Positions 63,457-64,000 of a stretch of 64,000 bases of DNA are shown here, in pieces. The stretch is from Blastococcus sp. CT_GayMR19 (lineage in GTDB: Bacteria > Actinomycetota > Actinomycetes > Mycobacteriales > Geodermatophilaceae), in the NCBI RefSeq assembly GCF_004570385.1, contig NZ_SPQL01000003.1:62001-126000 (forward strand), read 5' to 3'. The notes beneath the pieces are model-generated. The model ran no database searches, had not been told where the DNA came from, and was given only the letters and a program-made list of their open reading frames with translations. A program made the translations under genes and the position numbers. Every line of letters begins with the position of its first letter. Position 1 is the first letter of the stretch.

Positions 63457-64000
63457 TCAGCGCAGCTTGTACCGCTGCAGCTTGCCGGTGCTCGTGCGGG
63501 GCAGCTCCTTGCAGAACTCGACCGCGCGCGGACGCTTGTACGGGGCGATCGCCTGCCGGACGAAGTCCTGCAGCTCCTCGGCGGGCACCTCGCGGGTGCG
63601 CTCGGGGTTGAGGACGACGAACGCCTTCACGATCATGCCGCGCTCGGCGTCGGGCGCCCCCACCACCGCGCAGTCGACGACCTCCGGGTGGCCCAGCAGC
63701 GCCTGCTCCACCTCCGGCCCGGCGATGTTGTAACCGGCGGAGACGATCATGTCGTCGGTGCGCGCCTGGTAGTGGAAGTAGCCGTCGGTGTCGCGGACGT
63801 ACGTGTCGCCGGTGACGTTCCAGCCGTTCCGGACGTAGACCTCCTGCCGGTCGCCGCCGAGGTACCGGCAGCCGGTGGGCCCGCGGACGGCGAGGCGGCC
63901 CGCGGTCCCGTCCGCCACCGGCTGCCCGGCGTCGTCCAGGACGACGGCGGTATAGCCCGGTACCTCGCGGCCGGTGGCGCCGGGGCGGATGTCGTCGTCC
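63457..64000 (-). CDS. Aryl-CoA ligase, C-terminal part (cut by window edge)
   Basis: The last 180 codons of an ANL ligase; the start lies beyond the right edge. Motifs: GYFHYQARTDDMIVSAGYN (hinge and adenylate-binding region), GPEVEQALLGHPEVVDCAVV and a closing RTSTGKLQRYKLR with the catalytic lysine. The AGYNIAGPEVE form is typical of 2-aminobenzoate-CoA and related benzoate ligases. It would provide the substrate of the fused monooxygenase/reductase nearby. Six bases separate it from the convergent ThDP-enzyme gene. Confidence 0.87.
   Translation of the reverse strand, partial: DDDIRPGATGREVPGYTAVVLDDAGQPVADGTAGRLAVRGPTGCRYLGGDRQEVYVRNGWNVTGDTYVRDTDGYFHYQARTDDMIVSAGYNIAGPEVEQALLGHPEVVDCAVVGAPDAERGMIVKAFVVLNPERTREVPAEELQDFVRQAIAPYKRPRAVEFCKELPRTSTGKLQRYKLR

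Overview
The window is one contiguous piece of a very GC-rich actinobacterial chromosome. WhiB, an LCP cell-wall ligase, a mycobacterial-type LigB, a FurA-KatG pair, DUF1876, DUF4383 and DUF6158 proteins, frequent GTG starts and ATGA/GTGA gene overlaps all point to Actinobacteria. Gene content and style are most like Geodermatophilaceae (Blastococcus, Geodermatophilus, Modestobacter); that family assignment is inference. I see no rRNA, tRNA, CRISPR array, insertion sequence or prophage.

Layout. 1-12 kb: LigB (cut by the left edge), a saccharopine-dehydrogenase-like oxidoreductase, an extradiol dioxygenase overlapping a 6-phosphogluconate-dehydrogenase-like oxidoreductase, a family-A DNA polymerase, a membrane SpoIIE/PP2C phosphatase with its own HATPase domain, a repeat-plus-dimethylformamidase-like fusion protein, and SelO. 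12-14 kb: a LysE exporter and WhiB. 13.5-20.3 kb: a homogentisate operon on the minus strand (MBL-fold protein, FAD monooxygenase, HmgA, an unknown protein, fumarylacetoacetase), followed downstream on the same strand by an IclR regulator, with a candidate IclR operator at the operon promoter. 20.5-31.3 kb: gamma-glutamyltransferase, LCP protein, nitrilase-family amidase, KatG/FurA and small or membrane proteins. 31.5-35.4 kb: DctA next to a CitA/DcuS-type two-component system whose kinase gene carries a one-base frameshift. 35.5-42.6 kb: mixed accessory genes (DUF1876, FAD monooxygenase, acyl-CoA synthetase/MaoC pair, orphan HicB-like protein, methyltransferase, CPBP protease).

42.7-64 kb is an aerobic CoA-dependent aromatic catabolic region. 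One minus-strand operon holds boxC, boxB, benzoate-CoA ligase, a thioredoxin-reductase-like ferredoxin-NADP reductase and a 7Fe ferredoxin. The last two sit where BoxA would be expected. Beside it are a GNAT protein, a complete branched-chain-type ABC importer and a PaaX-family regulator. The boxC promoter and the importer promoter share an identical 13-base element, which suggests that uptake and degradation are co-regulated. Further right come a fused monooxygenase/old-yellow-enzyme protein like 2-aminobenzoyl-CoA monooxygenase/reductase, a DUF6158 protein, a divergent cyclase-family hydrolase plus ThDP enzyme, and an aryl-CoA ligase cut by the right edge. Benzoate and probably 2-aminobenzoate would be imported, activated to CoA thioesters and dearomatised here. 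The boxD dehydrogenase and most beta-oxidation genes are not in the window, although a 3-hydroxyacyl-CoA dehydrogenase is.
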